Shown here: piece after piece, positions 8,406 to 16,414 of the stretch
Numbering within the stretch: the stretch's first letter is position 1
Layout of the letters: every line of letters begins with the position of its first letter
Origin: Calothrix brevissima NIES-22
GTDB lineage: Bacteria > Cyanobacteriota > Cyanobacteriia > Cyanobacteriales > Nostocaceae
DNA length: 64,000 bases
Reading direction: 5' to 3'
NCBI RefSeq assembly: GCF_002367995.1
Contig: NZ_AP018207.1
Span: 1,693,501-1,757,500, forward strand
Notes under the pieces: generated by a model
Seen by the model: only the letters and a program-made list of their open reading frames with translations
The model's database searches: none
What the model was told of the DNA's origin: nothing
Made by a program: the position numbers and the translations under genes

Positions 8406-9701
8406 GTGCTACCAAATCAGCCACCGAATAGCAATCAAACTCAACGTTGGACGATTTCTCAACTTTTTGGCTTGGCTAGGCGTCATCCTTTGATGATTTC
8501 TCGCTGGGTTCTCTGCTGGATTGCTGTTGGGACTGTGAGTGGTTTATTTGCTGGTTTGTATTGGCATATTCTTGAACTGATTACTCATGAACTGCGACAT
8601 TTTCAGGGGTTGAGTCTGCTGTTGATTATGCCGCTTAGTGGGTTATTTATTGGCTTAGTGATTCATTTTCTGGGAAATCCTGGTGAAATCGCTGTGATTG
8701 TCGATAATATTCACTTTCGCGGCGGTAGACTGGATATGCGGAAAAATCCCTCAATGATTCTGGCATCTTTAGCTAGTATCTCAGCAGGTGGGAGTGCGGG
8801 GCCAGAAGCGCCCTTAGTACAGGTAACTGGTTCCTTTGGTACTTGGGTAGGCGATCGCTTAACACTCCAAGGTGAAGACCTTAGATCTATGAGTTTAGCA
8901 GCGATGGCGGCGGGCTTTACGGCTTTATTTGGTGCGCCATTGGGGGGTGCGATGTTTGCTTTAGAGATTTTGCATCATCAGCATATTGTGGAATATTACG
9001 AAGCACTTATGCCGGCAATTGTGGCTAGTTGCGCTAGTTATTTGGTGTTTGCAGCCATCACCCATTTAGGAATTGCGCCAACTTGGACTTTTCCCCAATA
9101 CAACTTACATAATATTGATGATTTTGCGATAGCGATCGCCTTTGGTATTTTAGGTGCAGTAGTCGGCTGGATTTTTATGGCGATTTTTCGCAGTTGCGAT
9201 CGCTTATTTACCAGTATCCCCGGCCCCATTTATGTACGTACCACAATCGCCGGCTTAGGAATTGGCAGTTTAGCCGCAATTTTGCCACTTACCCGTTATT
9301 TTGGGCATGAAGAATTAGAAATTGTCCTGAATAGTAACTTTACAGCTATTTTCTTGTTATTACTCGCTCTGGGTAAAATGGCTACCATCAGCATGACAGT
9401 TACAGGTGGCTGGCGTGGTGGATTTATTATTCCTCTATTTTTTACAGGTGCTTGTGTTGGTAAAGCTGTAGCCATGTTAATTCCGGGAGTTAATCCGGCT
9501 TTAGCGATGATTTGTACAATGGCGGCGATTAATGCAGCCGTCACCCGCACCCCAATTAGTACAACTTTGTTGCTATCAAAACTGACTAACTTCAGTCCCT
9601 TCACACCCATACTGTTTGCTAGTTTAATGGGATTTTTCCTCGCACCCAAAGTTCCCTTAATTGCATCTCAACTTAAAAACCAAACAGAAGCGGTGCATTG
9701 A
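8406..9701 (+). CDS. ClC-family chloride channel/transporter
   Basis: Encodes 431 residues with about ten hydrophobic segments and no C-terminal CBS domains. SAGGSAGPEAPLVQ (about residues 126-139) corresponds to the ClC anion-pore motif (GxEGP-like). Here it reads GPEAP, with Glu134 at the position of the gating glutamate. It moves chloride or other anions across the cytoplasmic or an internal membrane, as a channel or Cl-/H+ exchanger; the sequence does not decide which. The start is the GTG at 8406, which gives a short polar head before the first helix. It is monocistronic, with a stem-loop terminator 104 bp after its stop. Confidence 0.9.
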   Translation: MLPNQPPNSNQTQRWTISQLFGLARRHPLMISRWVLCWIAVGTVSGLFAGLYWHILELITHELRHFQGLSLLLIMPLSGLFIGLVIHFLGNPGEIAVIVDNIHFRGGRLDMRKNPSMILASLASISAGGSAGPEAPLVQVTGSFGTWVGDRLTLQGEDLRSMSLAAMAAGFTALFGAPLGGAMFALEILHHQHIVEYYEALMPAIVASCASYLVFAAITHLGIAPTWTFPQYNLHNIDDFAIAIAFGILGAVVGWIFMAIFRSCDRLFTSIPGPIYVRTTIAGLGIGSLAAILPLTRYFGHEELEIVLNSNFTAIFLLLLALGKMATISMTVTGGWRGGFIIPLFFTGACVGKAVAMLIPGVNPALAMICTMAAINAAVTRTPISTTLLLSKLTNFSPFTPILFASLMGFFLAPKVPLIASQLKNQTEAVH

Positions 9702-9804
9702 AATGGGGCATTGGTGCAACCTATTTGTATCAAACTTAAAGTGAAACGTATTAACGTATTACCCCTATCTTCCCCAAAGCACAAGCTATAAGTGGATAAA
9801 CTAA

Positions 9805-9833
9805 TAGCCTTGCACCGAGAGAGTGCAAGGCTA
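9805..9833. terminator. Stem-loop between ClC and HEAT genes
   Basis: TAGCCTTGCAC and GTGCAAGGCTA form a perfect 11-bp stem with a 7-nt loop between two convergent genes. The T-run is weak on both sides. Confidence 0.75.
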
Positions 9834-9916
9834 AGATGTTGTTCAAGAGTTTATTCTTAAATTTGGCAACACTTCCGTGCTGAGTACGTGCTAATTAAAA
9901 TTCATCCAACCAATAA

Positions 9917-10675
9917 CTAGAACAATCCTTCTTGTTCTAAGGTTTCGATCAACTGCAAACCGCGAGGATCGCCTACACCTAATAAGGAAGCTTTAGCGTC
10001 TTCTCTGACACCTAAGTCTTGATCTTCGGCAAAAGCTTCAATTAAAGCATCAATTGCTGAGGCATAAATGACATTAGATGGTAGTTCGCGGCATAATTGC
10101 CCAATAGCCCAAGCGCTGTTACTACGTACAGCAGCTATCGGATCTTTGACTAAGGCTTCAATTAGTGGTGGGATGGCTCCTATAACTGATTCATAATTGA
10201 CTTCTGCCATTTGTGCTAAAGCACTAGCAGCCCATAATCGCACGGCGGAAATATCGGTTCTTAAAGCGTCAGCTAGGGGTGCTAAAGAACGGCGATCGCG
10301 GCAATTTCCTAAAGCCCAGACTATACCTTTACGCACATAGCCGTTCCAGTCGCGGTTGAGTTGAGTAATTAACGGCTCTACCGCATCCTGACTGGGGTTG
10401 CGTCCTATGGCGTAGGCTGCACTTACCCGCACTAAAGGACATGTATCAGTTAACAGCCCGATGAGATGGGGAATAGCGCGTTTGTCTTCTAGGTCACAAA
10501 AAGCACGCGCCGCTAGCATTCGTTGCTGCGGTTGGGGATTTTCTAACAGAGCTAGCATCACCTCTGGATCGGGTTTTACCACTTCTGCTTCAGCAGTTAG
10601 TGGCTCCATGCGATCTAGGGGACTTTCTAGCTCAACATCGAGATCGAGTAGGCTTAGGTCTTCTTCGTCATACAT
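9917..10675 (-). CDS. HEAT-repeat protein
   Basis: 252 residues. After an acidic head (EEDLSLLDLDVELESP) come about five HEAT/PBS-lyase-like repeats of roughly 31-35 residues, for example RAIPHLIGLLTDTCPLVRVS and SLAPLADALRTDISAVRLWA. Such proteins are scaffolds or phycobilin-lyase relatives (CpcE/NblB-like). The repeats alone do not show whether this one binds bilin or phycobiliprotein, and no phycobilisome gene adjoins. I call it a HEAT-repeat protein of unknown partner. Confidence 0.85.
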   Translation of the reverse strand: MYDEEDLSLLDLDVELESPLDRMEPLTAEAEVVKPDPEVMLALLENPQPQQRMLAARAFCDLEDKRAIPHLIGLLTDTCPLVRVSAAYAIGRNPSQDAVEPLITQLNRDWNGYVRKGIVWALGNCRDRRSLAPLADALRTDISAVRLWAASALAQMAEVNYESVIGAIPPLIEALVKDPIAAVRSNSAWAIGQLCRELPSNVIYASAIDALIEAFAEDQDLGVREDAKASLLGVGDPRGLQLIETLEQEGLF

Positions 10676-10885
10676 AATAGTGCAAGAAGGCAGTAGGCAG
10701 ATGGTAATACCTCGAATAGCCTGGGTGACAACTGAGTATGAGTTGTTGAGAACAACCGTACTCTTTTGGAGAAACCACAGGGTAGCAAGTCGAAGTGAGG
10801 CAGCAAGCAGAAGACTGTATGTCTATAAAAGCTACTTTTTAGTCACATTTTAACTGCCTAAGTATTCATGCCATGCTGCACTAGT

Positions 10886-11431
10886 TTATTTTTCTATATT
10901 GAGTGATTTTACCATCCACAGGGATTGGGTATGATAGCCAAGTTGATCGTAAAGATTCAAAGCAGCTTGGTTAGATTGAAATACTTGTAACCCAATTTGG
11001 CGATCGCCTCTTTGAGTTGCCCAGTTTTCTAAATATTTCATCAAAGCTGTACCAATACCCCGTCGTCGATGTTCGGGAACAACGTACAACAGAAAAATAT
11101 GCGCGTGGCGGCTACCACTAATTTGATCGATGGCGTTTCCTACCCAGAGACAAGCAACGGGGGAGGGGGGAGATAAGGGGGACAAGGGAGACAAGGGAGA
11201 CAAGGGAGAAAATTCTCCTCTGCTCCCCTGCTCATCCGCCCTTTCCTCTTCATCTACCCACCACAAGGGAGTTTTACTAGAGAAATATTGCTCGACGGTT
11301 TGCGCTAGGTGAGAAAAATCTTCAGAGGGAAAGATATCTTGGTAGCTTCGTTGCATGAATTTGACTAGTAACGCCCGATTCAAGGCGGAGCCAAGGCGAA
11401 TACTATACCCTGGTAGCAGTTGTTCAGGCAT
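10886..11431 (-). CDS. GNAT N-acetyltransferase with an in-frame repeat insertion
   Basis: 181 residues. The C-terminal half has GNAT motif A (YVVPEHRRRGIGTALMKYL, about residues 116-134, with the R/Q-x-x-G-x-G/A acetyl-CoA loop) and motif B (NQAALNLYDQLGY). Between the N-terminal half and the core, residues about 62-92 are a low-complexity stretch including FSPLSPLSPLSPLSPPSP. In the DNA this is the GACAAGGGA nonamer array on the opposite strand, so an intergenic-type repeat has expanded inside the gene without breaking frame. The substrate is unknown. Heptamers (GGGGTTA) fill the region just upstream of the ATG at 11431. Confidence 0.88.
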   Translation of the reverse strand: MPEQLLPGYSIRLGSALNRALLVKFMQRSYQDIFPSEDFSHLAQTVEQYFSSKTPLWWVDEEERADEQGSRGEFSPLSPLSPLSPLSPPSPVACLWVGNAIDQISGSRHAHIFLLYVVPEHRRRGIGTALMKYLENWATQRGDRQIGLQVFQSNQAALNLYDQLGYHTQSLWMVKSLNIEK

Positions 11432-11446
11432 TTTGGGGCATTGGGC

Positions 11447-11482
11447 TAGAGGCTAGGGGTTAGGGGTTAGGGGTTAGGGGAG
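11447..11482. repeat. Heptamer array (GGGGTTA/GGGGCTA)
   Basis: Four copies of the 7-mer lie immediately upstream of the GNAT gene. The same GGGGCTA family recurs at 58130-58195. Confidence 0.85.
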
Positions 11483-11501
11483 AAAGATTTTCGCGATTGT
11501 G

Positions 11502-11584
11502 GACTTACAAAAAATAAATTACCCTTTCGTAGTGCGAGCATCTTGCTCGCTTTTGAACACCAGCGAGCAAGATGCTCGCACTAC
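11502..11584. repeat. Dispersed palindromic element, copy 1
   Basis: Positions 11529-11550 and 11563-11584 are perfect 22-bp inverted arms (GTAGTGCGAGCATC...) around a 12-bp loop. The left flank GGACTTACAAAAAATAAATT also belongs to the element, because its reverse complement follows copy 2 at 15622-15640. Confidence 0.88.
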
Positions 11585-11633
11585 AAATTTATTGGGTATT
11601 TAAAAAATTGGATGTCCCTTGACTGATTGAAAT

Positions 11634-11798
11634 TTAGCTTATTGAGTGATGTTGGGTAAAAATTACCCCGACTTCTTCAATGGGTGCTGGTGCTGCCATA
11701 TCTGAAGGTAAAAAGATGCGGGCGCTGACGGCTACTAAAGCCAGGATAAATACTAGCACTACCAGCAAAGGGGCAATGTATTGACGAAAAATAGCCAT
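11634..11798 (-). CDS. Small single-helix membrane protein (54 aa)
   Basis: ATG at 11798, TAA ending at 11634. Residues 9-29 are a continuous hydrophobic helix (APLLVVLVFILALVAVSARI), followed by FLPSDMAAPAPIEE and a short polar tail. The N-terminus MAIFRQYI and the length resemble small thylakoid-membrane subunits of cyanobacteria, but I cannot match it to a named Psb/Pet/Psa subunit and give no symbol. No clear ribosome binding site is visible. It is expressed on its own; a heptamer array lies just upstream. Confidence 0.6.
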   Translation of the reverse strand: MAIFRQYIAPLLVVLVFILALVAVSARIFLPSDMAAPAPIEEVGVIFTQHHSIS

Positions 11799-11823
11799 AA
11801 TTGGGGTGAGAAGGATCTAGGGA

Positions 11824-11901
11824 TGTTGACTGTTGACTGTTGACGGTTGACGGTTGACTGTTGACTGTTGACGGTTGACTGTTGACGGTTGACTGTTGAC
11901 T
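11824..11901. repeat. Heptamer array (TTGACTG/TTGACGG)n
   Basis: About eleven 7-mers alternating TTGACTG and TTGACGG. Same family as 8251-8296. Confidence 0.92.
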
Positions 11902-11993
11902 GTGAACCATCAACAGCGAACAATTTAATAGTTGTAGATTTGTAACGTTTGCTTGATTTATTTTAGCGATGTTCTGGGATTTACCAACAGAAG

Positions 11994-12401
11994 TTACTCG
12001 CGATCGCTGTCAAAATCATCAATTGCTTTCTGGATATACCAATCTTCAGACATCCCTGGATTATTTTGCCTAGCTTGCTCTATTAACTGTTCAGCAGTGT
12101 TGATGTCACCATCTAAGCGAGCAATTAATCTATTTTTGAGGTCGTTTTCATAGGAAAATGCCTCGGTTTGGTTGGATAATCCGGGATTGAATGCTTGTGA
12201 TTGCATTTGTTCTCGGCGCAGTTGCCAAAATAGAACATAATACAGGGTGCCAAAAATCAGAATCAGACTGAGTGTGCCCAAAAAAGTTAGGAGGTTAAAG
12301 CCTAAAAATCCTAATACTAATTGGGAGAGAACGTAGCCTAGTAATAGGCCAGTCAGCAAGAGGATAAACGTGCCGACAATAATCACTACTTGGTTTCCCA
12401 T
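11994..12401 (-). CDS. Two-helix membrane protein of unknown function
   Basis: 135 residues. Two transmembrane helices (about 5-25 and 38-62) are followed by a polar, acidic cytosolic tail with ENDLKNRLIARLDGDINTAEQLIEQARQ and a terminal acidic DDFDSDRE. Its ATG (12401) lies 16 bp inside the 3' end of the upstream permease gene, so the two are translationally coupled. No family recognised. The coupling suggests it may be an accessory of the permease (inference). Confidence 0.8.
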   Translation of the reverse strand: MGNQVVIIVGTFILLLTGLLLGYVLSQLVLGFLGFNLLTFLGTLSLILIFGTLYYVLFWQLRREQMQSQAFNPGLSNQTEAFSYENDLKNRLIARLDGDINTAEQLIEQARQNNPGMSEDWYIQKAIDDFDSDRE

Positions 12402-13675
12402 AAATCCTCTTCTTCCTCAAGTCCTGGTCTTGTCATTGTTGCTGGTTTTGGGTTCCAGGGGGCAAATATTGGTAATAGCAACAGTCCGGGAACAGCTGCC
12501 ACAATGGTAATGATAAAAAATAATGGCCAACCTGTGTTTTGCGCGATCGCTCCACCGGGAGAAGCCAGAATATCACGACTAACAGCCATTAAACTAGAAA
12601 GTAAAGCATATTGGGTGGCAGAAAATTTCTGGTTACACAGACTCATTAAGAATGCCACAAAAGCTGCTGTGCCTAAACCCCCACAGAACTGTTCTATATT
12701 AATAGCCAGCACCATAGCTTGATAATTTTTACCTGTATAAGCTAGAGCTAAGTAAGCGAAATTACTTACAGCTTGCAAAACTCCAAAGACCCAGAGCGAG
12801 CGATTGATACCGATTCTACTTAAAATTGCTCCTCCCGCCAACGCCCCAACTATGGTAGCAATTAATCCCATACCTACTTGAATTGCGCCGATGTCGGTTT
12901 TAGTAAAACCAACTTGTAGCAAAAACGGCGTGGTCATGTTACTCAGTAAAGCATCACCCAATTTGTACAGGGTAATAAATACCAGCATTAAAAATCCTTG
13001 GAGAACTCCCTGGCGTTGGAAAAATTCACCAAAAGGTAAAATTACGGCTTCTGATAATGAAGCGGGAGGGTTAATTTCTGCTGGTTCTGGTGCAAACAAG
13101 GTGGCAAAAATCCCCAATGCCATTGTACCTGCCATCAATAAATAAACCGATGACCAGGGAATGCGATCGGCAAGGATTAAAGCTAAAGCACCTGCGACTA
13201 ACAAGGCGATGCGATAACCCAAAATAAATACTGCTGCACCTGCACCCATTTCTAGTTTTTCTAAAACGTCGGTGCGGTAAGCATCGGCGGCAATATCTTG
13301 AGTTGCACTTAAAAAAGCAATTACTATGGCGTTAATGGCTAGTAGCTGTAAAGCTTGTTTTGGTTGCTGGAATGCCATAATTGCGATCGCAACTATTAAC
13401 GCCAACTGAGTCAAAATTAACCAACCCCGTCGCCGCCCTAACCAGGGGACAGTAAATCTGTCAAGAAATGGTGACCAAAGAAACTTTAATGAATAAGGTA
13501 AACTAGCGAGGCTAAACCAGCCAATAGCAGCCAAATCTACCTTTTCTACAGTCATCCATGCTTTTAAAGTGTTACCGATTAACAGTAACGGTAACCCCGA
13601 TGCAAAGCCGAGAAATAATAAAGCCGCCATTTTACGGCTACCAAACACTTGTAGTAGCGATCGCACTGGATTCAT
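12386..13675 (-). CDS. AmpG-like MFS permease
   Basis: About 430 residues and 12 hydrophobic segments. LFLGFASGLPLLLIGNTLKAWM near the N-terminus and LLWSPFLDRF-type loop (KFLWSPFLDRF) match AmpG/MFS_1 muropeptide permeases that carry GlcNAc-anhydro-muropeptides into the cytoplasm for recycling. Family known, substrate here inferred. I take the ATG at 13675 (MNPVRSLLQVFG), preceded by GAGGAG, over a 26-codon upstream extension that lacks hydrophobic character. It is coupled by overlap to the two-helix protein gene. MarC lies upstream on the same strand beyond a gap of about 130 bp. Confidence 0.88.
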   Translation of the reverse strand: MNPVRSLLQVFGSRKMAALLFLGFASGLPLLLIGNTLKAWMTVEKVDLAAIGWFSLASLPYSLKFLWSPFLDRFTVPWLGRRRGWLILTQLALIVAIAIMAFQQPKQALQLLAINAIVIAFLSATQDIAADAYRTDVLEKLEMGAGAAVFILGYRIALLVAGALALILADRIPWSSVYLLMAGTMALGIFATLFAPEPAEINPPASLSEAVILPFGEFFQRQGVLQGFLMLVFITLYKLGDALLSNMTTPFLLQVGFTKTDIGAIQVGMGLIATIVGALAGGAILSRIGINRSLWVFGVLQAVSNFAYLALAYTGKNYQAMVLAINIEQFCGGLGTAAFVAFLMSLCNQKFSATQYALLSSLMAVSRDILASPGGAIAQNTGWPLFFIITIVAAVPGLLLLPIFAPWNPKPATMTRPGLEEEEDLWETK

Positions 13676-13808
13676 CCTGTAATTTTTCTCCTCACTGTGA
13701 TGAATTGCAGTAATATTGCCATAGTTACCGGATGATTTGACGCAATTGGGCAAAATCGGGACGAGAAACTAGGTGCATTGCCAAAGAATGCGATCGCTTT
13801 TTGGTTGG

Positions 13809-14414
13809 CTATGGAAAGAACAACTCGCGAATTCCCGTACTACCAATTTCTATCGCCAGCGCTGCTAAAAGAAATCCGAAAAGCTGAGTCACAATTACTG
13901 CACCTTCAGCACCAATCCATTTGTCGATGTAGGTTCCTAGACGCAAAATTACCCAACTCATGACCATTGCTGCCACAACACCTAACAATACACTGATAGG
14001 CGAACTGGGAGATTTGGACATAAATAACATCACTGTTGTTAAGGTACCAGGCCCGGCTAATAAGGGCAAAGCTAGGGGAGTAATTGCCACATCCCGTCCT
14101 TCTTCGGTAATCGGTGTATCTAATTCGCCGCGTAACATTTGCAAAGAAATTAACAGTAACAATAGTCCTCCAGCTACACGCAAAGATGCCATGCTGATTT
14201 CTAAATAATCCAAAATCAGTTGCCCAGCAAAAGCAAACAGTAATAAAACTGCGATCGCTACCACCATCGCCTTATCTATGACTTTGTTTCTTTCCTCCGG
14301 TGTCATCCCTTTAGTTAAAATCAGCACTATCGGTATATTACCGATCGCATCCGCTAAGACAAATACAGCAATAAAAGTATGAACGAGAGCAGAGGTATCC
14401 ACAGGAGATCGCAT
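13809..14414 (-). CDS. MarC-family integral membrane protein
   Basis: 201 residues, six predicted helices. Family motifs include FIAVFVLADAIGNIPIVL near residue 14 and ITPLALPLLAGPGTLTTVM near residue 110, which match the MarC/UPF0056 family. Despite its name, this family has no proven role in drug resistance; function is unknown. The start at 14414 is a good ATG. It is divergent from the nitrilase gene. Confidence 0.9.
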   Translation of the reverse strand: MRSPVDTSALVHTFIAVFVLADAIGNIPIVLILTKGMTPEERNKVIDKAMVVAIAVLLLFAFAGQLILDYLEISMASLRVAGGLLLLLISLQMLRGELDTPITEEGRDVAITPLALPLLAGPGTLTTVMLFMSKSPSSPISVLLGVVAAMVMSWVILRLGTYIDKWIGAEGAVIVTQLFGFLLAALAIEIGSTGIRELFFP

Positions 14415-14614
14415 TTATCAACATTTGATAACAACCTAGCTTGAAACCTGTTCAAATTCCCATAACCCATAGCAAGATTGATCTGAGGCGATAAGTATCA
14501 TCAGCTGCTTAAAGAAAAACAACCCTATTGTTGGACTAACGGAGTTCCCCAGTTCTTTAAGTAACGATATAGTTGGAATCTACCTCGCACAATTCATTGT
14601 TTGTTGTCGAAGCT

Positions 14615-15427
14615 ATGAAGCCTTATTTAGCAGCTGCTATCCAGTTAACTAGCGTGCCCAATTTACAAAAAAATTTGGCACAAGCAGAAGAATTAATTGA
14701 TCTTGCCGTGCGTCGAGGTGCTGAATTAGTAGGTTTGCCGGAAAACTTTTCTTTTATGGGAGAGGAAAAAGACAAACTTGCTCAAGCAGAGGCGATCGCC
14801 CGTGAAAGCGAAATATTTCTTAAAAAAATGGCCCAGCGTTTTCAAGTGACTATTCTGGGCGGTAGCTTTCCCGTGCCTGTAGAAAATACAGGCAAATTTT
14901 ACAACACCACTATACTCGTTGACCCTAGCGGACAAGAAGTTGCTAGATATCATAAAGTACATTTATTTGATGTCAATGTACCTGATGGTAATACCTATCA
15001 AGAATCTAGTACAGTCATGGCTGGGAAGCAACTGCCACCTGTACATTTTTCGGAAAAATTTGGTAATTTGGGACTGTCTATTTGCTACGATGTTCGCTTC
15101 CCCGAATTGTATCGACATTTAGCAGATAAAGGAGCAGATGTAATTTTTATACCAGCCGCCTTTACTGCCTTCACGGGGAAAGATCATTGGCAAACATTAC
15201 TCCAAGCCAGAGCAATTGAAAACACCTGTTACGTGATTGCTCCCGCCCAAACCGGTACTCATTACGCCAGACGCCAAACCCACGGACATGCCACAATCAT
15301 CGATCCTTGGGGTGTAATTTTAGCTGATGCTGGCGAACAACCAGGAATTGCGATCGCGGAAATCAAACCCACTCGCCTAGAACAAGTCCGTCGGCAAATG
15401 CCTTCATTGCAACACCGGATATTTTAG
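14615..15427 (+). CDS. Carbon-nitrogen hydrolase (nitrilase superfamily, Nit-type)
   Basis: 270 residues from the ATG at 14615; an in-frame TTG at 14573 adds 14 residues not needed by the fold. The catalytic triad is visible: Glu43 (LPENFSF), Lys114 (RYHKVHLFDV) and Cys157 (GLSICYDVRFPELYR). The set matches the Nit1/Nit2-like branch, whose members hydrolyse omega-amidated acids or deaminated glutathione; the exact substrate here is inferred. It is monocistronic and followed by repeats. Confidence 0.92.
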   Translation: MKPYLAAAIQLTSVPNLQKNLAQAEELIDLAVRRGAELVGLPENFSFMGEEKDKLAQAEAIARESEIFLKKMAQRFQVTILGGSFPVPVENTGKFYNTTILVDPSGQEVARYHKVHLFDVNVPDGNTYQESSTVMAGKQLPPVHFSEKFGNLGLSICYDVRFPELYRHLADKGADVIFIPAAFTAFTGKDHWQTLLQARAIENTCYVIAPAQTGTHYARRQTHGHATIIDPWGVILADAGEQPGIAIAEIKPTRLEQVRRQMPSLQHRIF

Positions 15428-15434
15428 TTAAATA

Positions 15435-15482
15435 GCAGGAAGGGAAGGGGACAAGGGGGACAAGGAGGACAAGGAAGACAAT
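15435..15482. repeat. Nonamer array (GACAAGGGG/GACAAGGAG)
   Basis: Four copies directly after the nitrilase stop, followed by an ACAGACGCGATGAATCGCGTCT palindrome whose arms are AGACGCGAT and ATCGCGTCT (about 15488-15507). Confidence 0.85.
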
Positions 15483-15493
15483 TGTACAGACGC

Positions 15494-15560
15494 GATGAAT
15501 CGCGTCTCTAACCCTTTACTACTACTAACAAACATTTCAACAGCAAATAAGCAGAAGTAG
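15494..15560. repeat. Partial duplication of the dhaL 3' end
   Basis: This stretch repeats 15645-15710, which is the last codons and stop of dhaL. Both contain TCGCGTCTCTAACC and the block TAACAAACATTTCAACAGCA followed by AATAAGCAGAAGTAG, differing in about 10 bases between. Read on the minus strand it still encodes CLLVVVKG-stop against CLLMVING-stop in dhaL. It is a gene fragment, not a gene. Confidence 0.85.
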
Positions 15561-15640
15561 TGCGAGCGTCTCGCTCGCTGGTATTCAAAAGCGAGCAAGA
15601 TGCTCGCACTAAGGAATTTGGGTAATTTATTTTTTGTAAG
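15557..15640. repeat. Dispersed palindromic element, copy 2
   Basis: Arms GTAGTGCGAGCGTC...GCTCGC and GCGAGCAAGATGCTCGCACT pair with two mismatches around a loop. The right flank GGGTAATTTATTTTTTGTAA is the reverse complement of the left flank of copy 1, so this copy is inverted relative to the one at 11.5 kb. It lies between the two copies of the dhaL end. Confidence 0.85.
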
Positions 15641-15656
15641 TCCCTTCATCGCGTCT

Positions 15657-16286
15657 CTAACCATTGATCACCATTAACAAACATTTCAACAGCAAATAAG
15701 CAGAAGTAGCGCCGGGATCTTGGTGTCCAATACTGCGTTCTCCTAAGTAACTGGCGCGTCCTTTTTTGGCTAACATCGGTGTAGTATTTTTCATTCCCTG
15801 TTCGGCGGCGGTTACTGCTTGTTGTAAAGCTGTGACTGTATTTCCACCTTCATTGACAACTTGTGCAAAAGCTACTACGGCGGGAGATAAGACATCTATC
15901 ATTGTCTTGTCTCCTAATTGAGCTTTACCACGGCTAAGTACGCCATTTAAACCAGATTGCAGTAATTTTAGTAAATCTTGCTCGTTTAGTTCTTGCTTAC
16001 CTGTAACCTCTGTACTTGCACGGAGAAACCAAGTGCCATAAAGGGGGCCGCTAGCACCGCCAATAGTAGAAATTAAGGTCATGCTCACGGCTTTGAAAAT
16101 GCTACCAATGTCTTTGTCAGCAACGGTTGGTAATTGAGCGATCGCTTTTTTAAACCCCCGATCCATATTAATCCCGTGGTCAGCATCCCCAATCGCTGCG
16201 TCTAATTCGGTTAAATATGCTTTATTTTGCTCTATTTCCCTAGCAAATAGCTGTAACCATTGCAAAATCTGCTCTTGACTGACCAT
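15657..16286 (-). CDS. dhaL: Dihydroxyacetone kinase, ADP-binding subunit DhaL
   Basis: 209 residues, the normal DhaL length. LDAAIGDADHGINMDRGF carries the Asp residues that bind the two Mg ions of the nucleotide, and GGASGPLYGTWF is the glycine-rich nucleotide loop. With DhaK it phosphorylates dihydroxyacetone. The ATG at 16286 is preceded by AGAGGTGA, a good ribosome binding site. dhaK lies 3.2 kb away on the same strand, separated by a plus-strand beta-helix gene and dus, so the usual dhaKL operon is split. No dhaM (PTS donor) is seen. The last 50 bp are duplicated just downstream. Confidence 0.93.
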   Translation of the reverse strand: MVSQEQILQWLQLFAREIEQNKAYLTELDAAIGDADHGINMDRGFKKAIAQLPTVADKDIGSIFKAVSMTLISTIGGASGPLYGTWFLRASTEVTGKQELNEQDLLKLLQSGLNGVLSRGKAQLGDKTMIDVLSPAVVAFAQVVNEGGNTVTALQQAVTAAEQGMKNTTPMLAKKGRASYLGERSIGHQDPGATSAYLLLKCLLMVING

Positions 16287-16414
16287 TTATCACCTCTGTT
16301 GAGTTTGGTAATATTCAATAAGGTAACGCCGCAATATATCCGAATTTGTACGGCTATGTTGATGAAGTTCGTGTAAGAGTAGGAAGTAGCAATTAGCCAA
16401 GAGAGTATGCATTT

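Noticed and set aside
10461..10853. 130-residue Ser/Arg-rich frame opposite the HEAT gene
   Set aside because: Antisense to a clear HEAT-repeat gene, low-complexity, no family.
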